From contig NZ_CP013854.1 of NCBI RefSeq assembly GCF_001698125.1, positions 1,984,001 to 2,048,000 of the forward strand: DNA of 64,000 nt. The letters run 5' to 3'. The translations under genes and the position numbers were made by a program. The DNA is from Pseudonocardia sp. HH130630-07. GTDB lineage: Bacteria; Actinomycetota; Actinomycetes; Mycobacteriales; Pseudonocardiaceae. The notes beneath the pieces are model-generated. The model ran no database searches, had not been told where the DNA came from, and worked only from the letters and a program-made list of their open reading frames with translations. Positions 44,845-53,251 of this stretch are shown here, in pieces; the first letter of the stretch is position 1; every line of letters begins with the position of its first letter.

Positions 44845-46251
44845 ATGGCCGAGGCCACGACGACGGAGGGCCAGCCCGCGCTCAGGCGGGTGATGGGTCC
44901 GAAGCTGCTGCTGCTGTTCATCATCGGCGACATCCTGGGGACCGGGATCTATGCGTTGGTGGGGCAGGTCGCCGAGGAGGTCGGTGGTGCGGCGTGGTTG
45001 CCGTTCCTGGTGGCCTTCGCGGTGGCGATGGTGACGGCGTTCTCGTATCTGGAGCTGGTGACGAAGTATCCGGCTGCGGCGGGTGCGGCGTTGTACACGC
45101 ACAAGGCGTTCGGGATCCACTTCCTGACGTTCATGGTGACGTTCGTGGTGATGTGTTCGGGGATCACGTCGGCGTCGACGGCGTCGCGGGCGTTCGCGGC
45201 GAACCTGGATGCGGGGTTCGGGCTGGAGCTGGGTAACGGCGGGATCCTGCTGATCGCGTTGGGGTTCATGGCGTTGGTGGCGGCGGTGAACTTCCGGGGT
45301 GTGGGCGAGTCCGTGAAGGTCAACGTGGTGTTGACGTTGGTGGAGTTGTCGGGGTTGTTGCTGGTCATCCTGGTCGGGGTGTTCGCGATCGCGGGTGGTG
45401 GTGCGGACTGGGCGCGGGTGGTCGCGTTCGACACGCCGGAGGACAAGGGTGTGTTCCTGGCGGTGACGTCGGCGACGTCGTTGGCGTTCTTCGCGATGGT
45501 GGGGTTCGAGGACTCGGTGAACATGGCCGAGGAGTGTCACGAGCCGCGGCGGATCTTCCCGAAGATCATGTTGACCGGGTTGTCGATCACCGGTGTGATC
45601 TATGTGCTGGTGGCGATCTGTTCGGTGGCGCTGGTGCCGGTGGGTCCGCTGGCGGCGAGTGAGACGCCGCTGGTGGAGGTGGTGCGGGCGGGTGCGCCGG
45701 GGATCCCGGCGGATGCGGTGTTGCCGTTCATCTCGATGTTCGCGGTGGCGAACTCGGCGTTGATCAACATGTTGATGGCGTCGCGGTTGTTGTACGGGAT
45801 GGCGAACCAGGCGGTGTTGCCGCGGCCGTTGGCGCGGGTGCATCCGTTCCGGCGGACGCCGTGGGTGTCGATCGTGTTCACGACGTTGATCTCGTTCGGG
45901 TTGATCGGTTACGTGTCGCTGGGTGATGACTCCGATGTGGTGTCGGCGCTGGGTGGGACGACGTCGTTGTTGTTGCTGGCGGTGTTCACGATCGTGAACA
46001 TCGCGGTGCTGGTGCTGCGCCGCGACCGGGTGGATGCGGATCATTTCCGGGCGCCGCGGGGGTTGCCGGTGGTGGGGGCGTTGGCGAGTTTCTACCTGGT
46101 GTTGCCGTTCTCGGGGCGGGACTCGATCCAGTACGAGCTGGCGGGGTTGTTGCTGGTTCTGGGGCTGGTGTTGTACGGGGTGACGGTGCTGCTGAACCGT
46201 CGTCTCGGGGTGAAGCAGACGACCCTGGACCCGGCCAAACTCGACGGCTGA
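44845..46251 (+). CDS. APC-superfamily amino acid permease with atypical codon use
   Basis: 468 residues from ATG with GGAGGGGGAC upstream. APC fold: first helix LLLLFIIGDILGTGIYALVGQVAEEVGG with the substrate GTG motif, then EECHEPRRIFPK, and about twelve membrane segments. From about 44950 to 46180 the codon choice departs from every neighbour: TTG for Leu, GTG for Val, GGT/GGG for Gly and TAT for Tyr replace the usual CTG/CTC, GTC and GGC. The first 35 and last 25 codons look normal. Transfer or mosaic origin is possible. Substrate unknown. Confidence 0.85.
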   Translation: MAEATTTEGQPALRRVMGPKLLLLFIIGDILGTGIYALVGQVAEEVGGAAWLPFLVAFAVAMVTAFSYLELVTKYPAAAGAALYTHKAFGIHFLTFMVTFVVMCSGITSASTASRAFAANLDAGFGLELGNGGILLIALGFMALVAAVNFRGVGESVKVNVVLTLVELSGLLLVILVGVFAIAGGGADWARVVAFDTPEDKGVFLAVTSATSLAFFAMVGFEDSVNMAEECHEPRRIFPKIMLTGLSITGVIYVLVAICSVALVPVGPLAASETPLVEVVRAGAPGIPADAVLPFISMFAVANSALINMLMASRLLYGMANQAVLPRPLARVHPFRRTPWVSIVFTTLISFGLIGYVSLGDDSDVVSALGGTTSLLLLAVFTIVNIAVLVLRRDRVDADHFRAPRGLPVVGALASFYLVLPFSGRDSIQYELAGLLLVLGLVLYGVTVLLNRRLGVKQTTLDPAKLDG

Positions 46252-46270
46252 GCCGGCCCCTTTTTTTCGT

Positions 46271-46317
46271 ACTCATGGAGCTTCAGCCTCGTGAGACGGG
46301 GCCGAAGCTCCATGAGT
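46271..46317. repeat. Dispersed palindromic repeat, copy C
   Basis: Arms ACTCATGGAGCTTCAGCC and its near-complement (GGCCGAAGCTCCATGAGT) about the centre near 46294, between two convergent genes. It directly follows a T7 run, which, with a short CGGC/GCCG hairpin at the permease stop, may form that gene's terminator. Confidence 0.88.
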
Positions 46318-46327
46318 GCGGAGATCC

Positions 46328-46885
46328 CTAGGCGACGGACGGTGTGCCCGGTGCGTTCCGGCCGGCGGTGAGCAGGTGCCAGCACACCCAGATCAGCGCG
46401 GCGAGACCGAGCACTCCGACCATCAGTATGAGCGGGCCACCCGCCACGAAAGCCACAATGCCCACGGCGATCACCGCAGGCCAGGCCAGGGTGCCCAGCC
46501 ATTTGTCCTGATCGGAGAAGCGCGGGCTGCCCCACAGCAGCACCACCCCGACGATCCAGCCGAGGACCGGCATGGCGAACCCGCCCAGCAGCAGCACCAG
46601 CACGGCGATCACGTCGTAGACCTCGACCGGACCGGCATCCGGGCGGGCAACCGGGCCGGTCTCCTTGCGCGCGGCGGCCGCGACCAGCTCGGGCGCACCG
46701 AGCCCGTCCAGCACCCGGCGGGCGGTCAGCTCGTCGGATCCGGGCGGCACGGCCTCGGCCAGGTGCGCGGCGAGGTCGGCGAGCAGCTCCTCGCGCTGGT
46801 CCGCCGGCAGGTCCGCGGTCGCGGCGCGCAGCCGCAGCAGGTAGCGCTCGACCAGTTCGGCGGCCGGGACCCCGTCGTCGGTCAT
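46328..46885 (-). CDS. HAAS-domain (DUF1700-like) membrane protein
   Basis: 185 residues from ATG. Residues 1-75 form the helical HAAS domain typical of PadR partners (ELVERYLLRLRAATADLPADQREELLADLAAHLAEA); the C-terminal half has three or four membrane segments and is a clear paralogue of the 125-residue protein at 7.8 kb. It is downstream of a PadR gene on the same strand, with 96 bases between (two tiny frames only). PadR/HAAS pairs usually sense cell-envelope damage and control export genes. Confidence 0.8.
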   Translation of the reverse strand: MTDDGVPAAELVERYLLRLRAATADLPADQREELLADLAAHLAEAVPPGSDELTARRVLDGLGAPELVAAAARKETGPVARPDAGPVEVYDVIAVLVLLLGGFAMPVLGWIVGVVLLWGSPRFSDQDKWLGTLAWPAVIAVGIVAFVAGGPLILMVGVLGLAALIWVCWHLLTAGRNAPGTPSVA

Positions 46886-46981
46886 GCGCCCGCCCCCCGG
46901 GGCCGGGCCGGTTTCCGGCCGGCGAGCTCGTCGGCTGGTGTCGCGGTGTTCACGGTTCCCCCGTGGTCGTGGTGTGCGTCG

Positions 46982-47329
46982 TCATGCCGATCCCGCCAGC
47001 AGCAGGCCGTCCACGGCGTCGCGGAACCGCGACCATTCCTCCCGGAACGCGGCCAGCGCGGCGGCCCCGGACTCGGTGAGCCGGTAGTAGCGGCGCGGCG
47101 GCCCCGCCGGGGACTCCTGCCAGGTCGTGCTGACCAGCCCGTCGGAACGCAGCCGGGACAGCAGCGGGTAGATCGTTCCCTGGCCTGCGGCGAGCGCGTC
47201 GCTGGCGGCCAGCTCGGAGACCAGCTCGACGGCGTAGCGCTCCCGGACGTCCAGCAGCGCCAGCACGCAGAACGCGACGGTGCCGCGGCGCAGCTCGCTC
47301 ACCGACCGCCCTGCCCGACCCGGTTCCAT
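46982..47329 (-). CDS. PadR-family transcriptional regulator
   Basis: 115 residues from ATG. Winged helix-turn-helix typical of PadR (LRRGTVAFCVLALLDVRERYAVELVSELAASDALAAGQGTIYPLLSRLRSDGLVSTTWQESPAGPPRRYYRLTESG) followed by a short C-terminal helix. A TTG three codons upstream, closer to GGAGGT, is an alternative start. Its operator is a 26-bp palindrome between it and the divergent secreted protein gene. Confidence 0.9.
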   Translation of the reverse strand: MEPGRAGRSVSELRRGTVAFCVLALLDVRERYAVELVSELAASDALAAGQGTIYPLLSRLRSDGLVSTTWQESPAGPPRRYYRLTESGAAALAAFREEWSRFRDAVDGLLLAGSA

Positions 47330-47423
47330 GCATCGCAAGGTACCTCCGCCGGCCCGCTTCCGGCAAACGGAGCAACGGGACGGTGGTCGCCGGACGATCC
47401 GGGCGGAGGGGTTGCGCTTCCCG

Positions 47424-47449
47424 GCTTTCACTAGTTAACTAGTGAAAGC
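47424..47449. promoter_or_regulatory. 26-bp perfect palindrome, putative PadR operator
   Basis: The half is GCTTTCACTAGTT, followed by its exact complement. It lies 95 bases from the padR start and 32 from the start of the divergent secreted gene, and contains a central TAGTTAACTA. Long AT-rich symmetric sites of this type are bound by PadR dimers, so autorepression and control of the secreted gene are likely. Confidence 0.75.
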
Positions 47450-47480
47450 AAGCAAGGAACACGCACCGAGGGGGAACACG

Positions 47481-47840
47481 ATGAAGGCACGAATCCTGGT
47501 CACCGGTCTGCTGACGCTGGCGCTCGCCGCCGGGGGCGCCGGCACCGCGCTCGCCGACCCGCCGGCCACCGACGACCCGACGCCGATGACCGTGACCTCG
47601 CTCTACGGCCCCGTCCAGGCGACCGCGCTGAACGTGCACGGCGAAGGCCCGACGTTCGAGGTGCCGGCCGGCGGGCAGGTCGACATCCCGACCGACGAGG
47701 GCGGCTACACCCGGCTCGTGATCTCCGAGAACGGTCAGTACGTCGGCGAGTACCCGCTCTACAACCCGCACCTGCACACCTACTGCGAGGTGCGCCCCGC
47801 ACCCGAGGACCCGCGCCTGAGCTGCGGCATCATCGCCTGA
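47481..47840 (+). CDS. Small secreted protein
   Basis: 119 residues, ATG with GAGGGGG upstream. Sec signal peptide (MKARILVTGLLTLALAAGG, ending TALA before DPPATD). The mature part has strand-rich sequence (QVDIPTDEGGYTRLVISENGQYVGEYPLY) and two cysteines near the end (YCEVRPA and SCGIIA) that could pair. I do not recognise the family. Its start lies 32 bases from the PadR-type palindrome, so it is probably under PadR control; the operator would overlap its promoter. Confidence 0.72.
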   Translation: MKARILVTGLLTLALAAGGAGTALADPPATDDPTPMTVTSLYGPVQATALNVHGEGPTFEVPAGGQVDIPTDEGGYTRLVISENGQYVGEYPLYNPHLHTYCEVRPAPEDPRLSCGIIA

Positions 47841-47895
47841 GCCACGGACGGCGCATCCCGGGAGGAGGGGACCCGGGGAGCGCCGGCCGGCCACC

Positions 47896-47930
47896 GGGCC
47901 GGGTGCCGGTGGGGGATCGGCACCCGGCCC
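47896..47930. terminator. Strong hairpin between the secreted protein and the YtrA-type operon
   Basis: A 13-bp perfect stem (GGGCCGGGTGCCG with its complement, 9-base loop), about 55 bases after the secreted protein stop and 40 before the next start. No T tail. It most likely ends the upstream transcript. Confidence 0.6.
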
Positions 47931-47969
47931 GCATGATGTGGCACGACACCGTCCGGAGGGGGGACAACG

Positions 47970-48362
47970 GTGATCGAGTACCGGATCGACCGGCGTTCCG
48001 GGGTGGCCGCGTACGTGCAGATCGTCCAGCAGACGAAAGAAGCCCTGCTGCTGGGGACGCTGCAGGCCGGGGACCGGCTGCCGACGGCCCGCGAGGTCGT
48101 CGAGGCCACCGCGATCAACCCGAACACCGTGCTCAAGGCCTACCGCGAGCTGGAGCGGGACGGGCTGGTGGAGGCGAAACGCGGGGTCGGGACGTTCATC
48201 CGGCCCGACGCCGCCGTCGCCGGGCCCGCCGCGGGCTCGCCGCTGCGGGCCGAGATCGAGGACTGGGCCGCCCGCGCCGTCGCGGCCGGGCTGAGCCGCG
48301 AGGAGGCCGACGCGCTCACGCGGGCCGCCCTCGCGCGGCACTACGACCGAGGAGAGGCATGA
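47970..48362 (+). CDS. GntR-family regulator, YtrA subfamily
   Basis: 130 residues from GTG after GGAGGGGG. The winged helix-turn-helix (AYVQIVQQTKEALLLGTLQAGDRLPTAREVVEATAINPNTVLKAYRELERDGLVEAKRGVGTFI) with a short C-terminal helix is characteristic of the YtrA group, which control their own ABC exporter operon; the ATPase and permease genes follow with ATGA overlaps. Cell-wall-active antibiotics or a similar signal are the usual inducers in this subfamily. Confidence 0.9.
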   Translation: MIEYRIDRRSGVAAYVQIVQQTKEALLLGTLQAGDRLPTAREVVEATAINPNTVLKAYRELERDGLVEAKRGVGTFIRPDAAVAGPAAGSPLRAEIEDWAARAVAAGLSREEADALTRAALARHYDRGEA

Positions 48363-49234
48363 CCACCGCAGCGACGCACGCGGTGCGCACCACCGGGCTC
48401 GGCCGCCGGCACGGCGGGACCCGGGCGCTGCGCGACTGCTCACTGACCGTCGAGCCCGGCTCCGTGCTCGCGCTGACCGGCGCACCCGGTGCGGGCAAGT
48501 CGACGCTGCTCGGGCTGCTGGCCGGGCTCGACCGGCCGACCGAGGGCACCGCCGAGGTGCTCGGCGGGCCGGTGCCCACCGGCGGGCCGCACCCGGCCGT
48601 CGGGTACCTCGACCAGTCCCGGCCGCTGCCCGCGGGGTTCACCGTCGGCGAGACGCTGCGGCTGGGCCGGGCGCTCAACCCCGGCCGGTGGGACGACGAC
48701 CGCGCCGCCCAGCTGGCCGGCGCGCTGCCGCACGGAGGCCGGGTCTCGACGCTGTCGGGCGGGCAGCGGGCGATGCTCGCGCTCGCCCTGGTGCTCGGGA
48801 GCGGCCCGGACCTGCTGCTGCTCGACGAACCGCTGGCCGGGCTAGATCCACTGACCCGGCGCCGGGTGCTGGCCGCCGTCACCGCGCACGTCGCGGACAC
48901 CGGTGCCGCCGCGGTGCTCGCCTCGCACGAGGTCGAGGACCTGCAGGACAGCTGCGACCGGGTGGTGTTCCTCGACCGCGGCCACGTGCTGCTCGACGCC
49001 GACACCGACGACCTGCTCACCGAGCACCGGCTGCTCGACGGCCCGGCGGAGGACTCCGTGTGGTCGGCCGAGCACACCGTCGTCGAGCGGCGGGTGCACG
49101 GCCGCAACCAGACCGTCCTGGTGCGGGGCGGGCCGACCGGCGCGACGCCGGGCTGGCGGACCAGCGCGCCGGGACTGCTCGAGGTGATCACGGCCTACCT
49201 GCGCACCACCGAGAACCGGGAGGAGAACCGATGA
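48359..49234 (+). CDS. ABC exporter ATP-binding protein
   Basis: 291 residues, ATG overlapping the regulator's stop. Walker A GAPGAGKST, signature TLSGGQRAML, Walker B LLLLDEPLAGLDP and switch histidine in ASHEVED are intact; the linker before the signature is short. The C-terminal 80 residues are a small extra domain (EHRLLDGPAEDSVWSAEHTVVERRVHGRNQTVLV), typical of drug-export ATPases of this class. Works with the next gene's permease. Confidence 0.92.
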   Translation: MTTAATHAVRTTGLGRRHGGTRALRDCSLTVEPGSVLALTGAPGAGKSTLLGLLAGLDRPTEGTAEVLGGPVPTGGPHPAVGYLDQSRPLPAGFTVGETLRLGRALNPGRWDDDRAAQLAGALPHGGRVSTLSGGQRAMLALALVLGSGPDLLLLDEPLAGLDPLTRRRVLAAVTAHVADTGAAAVLASHEVEDLQDSCDRVVFLDRGHVLLDADTDDLLTEHRLLDGPAEDSVWSAEHTVVERRVHGRNQTVLVRGGPTGATPGWRTSAPGLLEVITAYLRTTENREENR

Positions 49235-50097
49235 CCTGGGTGATCTGGCGCAGCCACCGCACCGCGCTGCTCACGACCGTCGTCCTCGCCGTCGCCGCGT
49301 GCCTGGTGACGGGCGCGCTCGCCGCGGCCGGGAGGCTCGAGGACCCGGTGGGGCTGGACGGCATCCTGATGGCCGACGCCTCCCAGATGCTGGCCGTGCT
49401 CACGACGCTCGCCCCCGCGCTGGCCGGCGCGTTCGTCGGGGCACCGCTGCTCGCCGGGGACCTGGAACGCGGCACCCACGTACTGCTGCTGAGCCAGGGG
49501 ATGTCCCGGCGCCGCTGGGCGGCGACGTCGCTCGCGCTCGTGGGCGGGATCGCCCTGCTCGCCGTCACGGCGGTGACCGCGGTGCTGCAGCCGCTGCGGG
49601 GGCCGGACCAGTGGTACGCGCTGGAGACGTACTCCGCGACCGGGCTGCTGCCCCTGGCCCGCACGCTGTCCGCGATCGCGCTCGGTGCCCTGGTCGGGCT
49701 GCTGGTGCGGCGGGTCCTGGCGGCGTCGGTGCTCACGCTGGCCGTGGTCGTCGGGACCGAGGTGGCGCTGGCCGCGCTGCGGAACGTGCTCGTCCCGCCG
49801 GTGCTGCGGACCGGCCCGCTGCCCTACGGCGGTTCGGTGAACGCCGACCGGGACCAGATGCTGGACGGGGGCTACACCCTGACCGGCGGCGGCCTGCGCC
49901 CGCTGGGGGCGAACTGCATGCAGGACGACATCGGCTGCCTGAACGCCGCCGGCATCGACGGCAACTGGGTCCTGGTCCGCCCGCTCGAGCTGCGCTGGCC
50001 GATGCACTGGGTGGAGGTGGCCCTGCACGTCCTCCTGGCCGGCGCCGCCCTGGCCGTCCTCCTCCGGCGCCTGGCCCGCCCCCTCGGCCGCGCCTGA
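49231..50097 (+). CDS. ABC exporter permease
   Basis: 288 residues, ATG overlapping the ATPase stop. Six hydrophobic segments, with an extracellular loop of about 60 residues containing two cysteines (NCMQDDIGC). The C-terminus is Arg-rich. ABC-2-like permease for an export function; no specific substrate. Last gene of the YtrA-type operon, followed by a dispersed palindrome. Confidence 0.82.
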   Translation: MTWVIWRSHRTALLTTVVLAVAACLVTGALAAAGRLEDPVGLDGILMADASQMLAVLTTLAPALAGAFVGAPLLAGDLERGTHVLLLSQGMSRRRWAATSLALVGGIALLAVTAVTAVLQPLRGPDQWYALETYSATGLLPLARTLSAIALGALVGLLVRRVLAASVLTLAVVVGTEVALAALRNVLVPPVLRTGPLPYGGSVNADRDQMLDGGYTLTGGGLRPLGANCMQDDIGCLNAAGIDGNWVLVRPLELRWPMHWVEVALHVLLAGAALAVLLRRLARPLGRA

Positions 50098-50114
50098 CCC
50101 CTCCGCCCCTCTGC

Positions 50115-50163
50115 CACTCATGGAGCTTCGGCCCGGTACGACGAGGCTGAAGCTCCATGAGTG
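50115..50163. repeat. Dispersed palindromic repeat, copy D
   Basis: Arms CACTCATGGAGCTTCGGCC and its near-complement (GGCTGAAGCTCCATGAGTG) around 50139, between two convergent genes. The inner bases differ from copy B by a few changes. Confidence 0.88.
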
Positions 50164-50215
50164 CAACGTGCGGGGGGCCGGCGCGGGCGGGGCCGGGTTC
50201 CCGTGCGGCCCCGGA

Positions 50216-51163
50216 TCACTCCTGTGGCAGCAGGACGATCTTGCCCGCGGTGTGGCCCCGCTCCAGCTCCGTGTAGGCGTCGCGGACCCCGTCCAGCGGG
50301 TGGGTGCCGGCGATCGGGACCTCCAGCGCGCCGTCGGCGGCCAGGTCGCCGAGCGCGGCCAGGTCCTCGCGGCCCGCGGCGTCGGCGGTGCCGCTGGTGC
50401 GCACGCCGTGCTTCTCCGCCGCCGCGAAGTCGATGATCGTGGTGATCCGGTCCGGCCGGATCCCGAGATCCACGGCCAGGTCGACGTAGCCGTCGCCGGC
50501 GAGGTCCACCCACCCGTGCACCGACGACGGCAGCGCGGCCCGCAGGTTCTCCGCCGTCTCGCGCGGGGACGACCCGTAGGCGACCGGGGTCACCGCCATC
50601 TCGCGCAGTCTGCGGTGGTTGCGCTGCGAGGCCACGCCGACGACCTCGACGCCGCGCAGCGTGAGCAGCTGCGTCGCGATCTGCCCGACGCCACCGGCCG
50701 CCCCCGAGACGACGACGGTCTCCCCCGGCTCCGGATCGACCGCTCCGACCGCCGCGGCGGCAGCGGCACCGGCGGTGTACAGCGCACCGGCGGTGACCGC
50801 GTCCAGACCGGCGGGCCGGTGCAGCACCTGCTCGGCCGGGACGTCGACGTGGGTGGCCTGCGCGGCCCGCTCGTCGGTCCAGCCGAAGACGTCCTCGCCC
50901 GGCTCGACCGCCGTGACACCGTCGCCGACCGCGACGACGACACCCGACCAGTCGCTGCCCTGACCGCTCGGGAACTCCAGCGGCCAGCTGTCCGCGAACG
51001 CCCCCGCACGCAACGCGGCCTCACCGGGGTTGATGCCGGCGGCACGCACCTCGACCAGTACCCGTCCCGGGGCCGGGTCGTCGTACCCGACGTCGGTCAC
51101 GTACAGCTCGCCGACGTCGCCGTGACGGTCGAACCGGACCGCGCGGCCGTTGCGTGTACTCAT
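50216..51163 (-). CDS. Zinc-independent quinone oxidoreductase-like enzyme (MDR superfamily)
   Basis: 315 residues from ATG. N-terminal GroES-like half (GRVLVEVRAAGINPGEAALRAGAF, then GSDWSGVVVAVGDGV) and NADP-binding fold VVVSGAAGGVGQIATQLLTLRG. No catalytic zinc ligands. Reduces quinones or enones with NADPH. The divergent start is 58 bases from the amidase stop on the same strand; no operon partner. Confidence 0.88.
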   Translation of the reverse strand: MSTRNGRAVRFDRHGDVGELYVTDVGYDDPAPGRVLVEVRAAGINPGEAALRAGAFADSWPLEFPSGQGSDWSGVVVAVGDGVTAVEPGEDVFGWTDERAAQATHVDVPAEQVLHRPAGLDAVTAGALYTAGAAAAAAVGAVDPEPGETVVVSGAAGGVGQIATQLLTLRGVEVVGVASQRNHRRLREMAVTPVAYGSSPRETAENLRAALPSSVHGWVDLAGDGYVDLAVDLGIRPDRITTIIDFAAAEKHGVRTSGTADAAGREDLAALGDLAADGALEVPIAGTHPLDGVRDAYTELERGHTAGKIVLLPQE

Positions 51164-51220
51164 GCCACCGGGTTTCCCGTTGCGGGCCCGGCCGTCACCA
51201 CGGATCGGCGATGAGTCCCC

Positions 51221-52612
51221 TCACACCGGCCGCAGCCGCTCGACCATGGCGGCGACCTCCAGCAGGAACCGGTCGGCGCCGTGCCGGGCGACGAGCTGCA
51301 CGCCCACCGGCAGCCCGCCGGGTGTCCGGCCGAACGGCACCGAGATCGCCGGGCACCCGGTCACCGTGATCAGGTACGCCGACCGCATCCAGTCCAGGTA
51401 GGACTCCATCGGCCGGCCGTCGATCTCGGCCGGGAACTCCTGCTCCACCGGGAACGGCGGCACCTGGGAGACCGGCAGGACGAGCACGTCGTGGTCGGCG
51501 AAGAACACCCGGGCGGCCTGCGCGAGCGCGGTGCGCTGCTGGTGGGCCCGGGCGACGTCGGCACCGGTCAGCGTCTCCCCGGCCCGGATGTTCGCGGCCA
51601 GCGAGGGCTTCAGCTCGTCCGGGTGCGCGGCGAGCAGCTCGCCGAACGCGGCCTGGAAGTGCCAGGCCCGCAGGGTGCGGAAGCACTCGTCGGCGCCGGT
51701 GAGGTCGGGGACGTCCGACCCGACCTCGGCCCCGGCGTCCGACAGCGCCGACGCCACCGCACCGACGACCGCGGCCACATCGGGATCGACGGCGAACGCG
51801 CCGCCCAGGTCGGCCGACACCGCCACCCGCAGCCCGGCCGGCGCGACCGGCCGCACCGGGTCCGCGAAGCCCGCCCCGGGGTCCCCGAGCGCGTGCGGCG
51901 TGCGCGGGTCCGGGCCGGCGAGCACCGACAGCAGCAGGGCGAGGTCGTCGACGGTGCGGGCCATCGGTCCCCCGGTCGAGGTGGTCTCCCACAGGTTCGT
52001 CGCCGGCCAGGACGGCACCCGTCCCAGCGACGGCCGCAGGCCCACCACCCCGCAGAACGACGCCGGGTTGCGCAGCGAGCCGCCCATGTCCGACCCGTCG
52101 GCCAGCGGCACCATGCCGGACGCCAGCGCGCACGCCGCCCCGCCGGACGACCCGCCCGCCGAGCGTCCTGGGTCGTGCGGGTTGCGCGTGGTGCCGAAGA
52201 CCCGGTTGAACGTGTGCGAGCCGGCCGCGAACTCCGGCACGTTCGTCTTGCCCAGCGGCACCACACCGGCCCGGCGGATGCGCTCCACGATCAGGTCGTC
52301 GGTGTCCGGGACGTGCTCGGCGAACAGCCGCGAGCCGTAGGTGGTCCGCCAGCCCGCGGCCGCGTGGGTGTCCTTGAACGCGAACGGCAGCCCGTGCAGC
52401 GGGCCCACCGCGGCCCCGGACGCCAGCCGCTCGTCGGCCGCCGTCGCGGCGGTGCGGGCCCGCTCCGGGTCCAGCGAGACGATCGCGTTGAGCTCCGGGT
52501 TGCGCCGGGCGATCCGGTCCAGGTGCAGCTCCAGCAGCTCCCGCGCGGAGATCTCCCGCGCGCGCAGTGCGGCGGCCTGGGCGCGGGCGCCGGAGTCGGC
52601 GGTGACGGTCAT
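51221..52612 (-). CDS. Amidase-signature family hydrolase
   Basis: 463 residues from ATG with AAGGAG 7 bases upstream. Catalytic Lys in FAFKDTHAA, cis-Ser in AGGSSGGAACALASGMVPLADGSDMGGS, with the nucleophile in the final MGGS: the normal GGS motif, unlike the amidase at 14.9 kb. Residues FGTTRNPHDPGRSAGGSSGG are near consensus. Full-length, no extra domains. Substrate unknown. Confidence 0.9.
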   Translation of the reverse strand: MTVTADSGARAQAAALRAREISARELLELHLDRIARRNPELNAIVSLDPERARTAATAADERLASGAAVGPLHGLPFAFKDTHAAAGWRTTYGSRLFAEHVPDTDDLIVERIRRAGVVPLGKTNVPEFAAGSHTFNRVFGTTRNPHDPGRSAGGSSGGAACALASGMVPLADGSDMGGSLRNPASFCGVVGLRPSLGRVPSWPATNLWETTSTGGPMARTVDDLALLLSVLAGPDPRTPHALGDPGAGFADPVRPVAPAGLRVAVSADLGGAFAVDPDVAAVVGAVASALSDAGAEVGSDVPDLTGADECFRTLRAWHFQAAFGELLAAHPDELKPSLAANIRAGETLTGADVARAHQQRTALAQAARVFFADHDVLVLPVSQVPPFPVEQEFPAEIDGRPMESYLDWMRSAYLITVTGCPAISVPFGRTPGGLPVGVQLVARHGADRFLLEVAAMVERLRPV

Positions 52613-52770
52613 GCACGCTCCTTGACGAGGTTCGCCGACGGGTGACGACGACCCGCCGTCCGGTCGTCGTACCCCGGGAGCACCGCCCCGCGCCACACCT
52701 GGCCGGGGAACGGCGCAGCGAATCCGGTTGTGCACTATTGACGAGCACCGCTTCCGGACGGCACCGTTGT

Positions 52771-52786
52771 TGTGACCGCAGTCACT
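52771..52786. promoter_or_regulatory. CRP/FNR-like site upstream of the hemoglobin
   Basis: TGTGA-N6-TCACT, one base from the TGTGA-N6-TCACA consensus of CRP-family factors, 30 bases before the hemoglobin start. Such a site would let a cAMP or redox/NO sensor of that family control the gene. I cannot place a -10 with confidence. Confidence 0.5.
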
Positions 52787-52815
52787 GTGCAGGCCACGAC
52801 GGAGTGGAGCAGCGC

Positions 52816-53211
52816 ATGTCCGAGCCGCAGTCCCTCTACGACCGCCTCGGCGGGACCTACGGCATCGCGGGGGCGGTCGACATCCTCGTCGACCGGTTGT
52901 TCGCCAACGTCGCGGTGAACGCGAACGCCGGCGTCCACGCCCACCACGGCGACCCCGCGAACGCGCCCGGCTACAAGTTCCTGGTCACGGCGTGGTCGGT
53001 GCAGGCGGCGGGCGGGCCGCAGTGCTATCCCGGCCTGGACATGACGCGGGCCCACGAGACCCTGCAGATCACCGACGACCAGTTCGACGCGGTGGCCATG
53101 GAGATCGCGGCCACGCTCAACTTCTGCGGCGTCCCGGCACCCGAGCACACCGAGTTCATGGAGATCATCGAGAGCTACCGGCCGCAGGTCGTCACGCAGC
53201 GGGCGGCCTGA
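52816..53211 (+). CDS. Group I truncated hemoglobin (trHbN)
   Basis: 131 residues from ATG. LYDRLGGTYGIAGAVDILVDRLFANVAVN at the N-terminus and proximal His-80 (DMTRAHETLQI) are standard; the tail to about residue 125 is normal. Such proteins detoxify NO with O2 or carry O2. The distal-side residue is a Tyr/Gln-type pocket (YKFLVTAW). It is flanked by an amidase and a TauE-type exporter, with no reductase gene beside it. Confidence 0.92.
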   Translation: MSEPQSLYDRLGGTYGIAGAVDILVDRLFANVAVNANAGVHAHHGDPANAPGYKFLVTAWSVQAAGGPQCYPGLDMTRAHETLQITDDQFDAVAMEIAATLNFCGVPAPEHTEFMEIIESYRPQVVTQRAA

Positions 53212-53251
53212 GCGGGAGGTTCGCCGGTGCGCGGGGTGCCGGCGAACCCGC

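Noticed and set aside
46886..46981. Two tiny frames (12 and 23 codons) between padR and the HAAS gene
   Set aside because: Both overlap neighbours by ATGA-like junctions but lack ribosome sites and protein-like composition; probably leader or spacer sequence.
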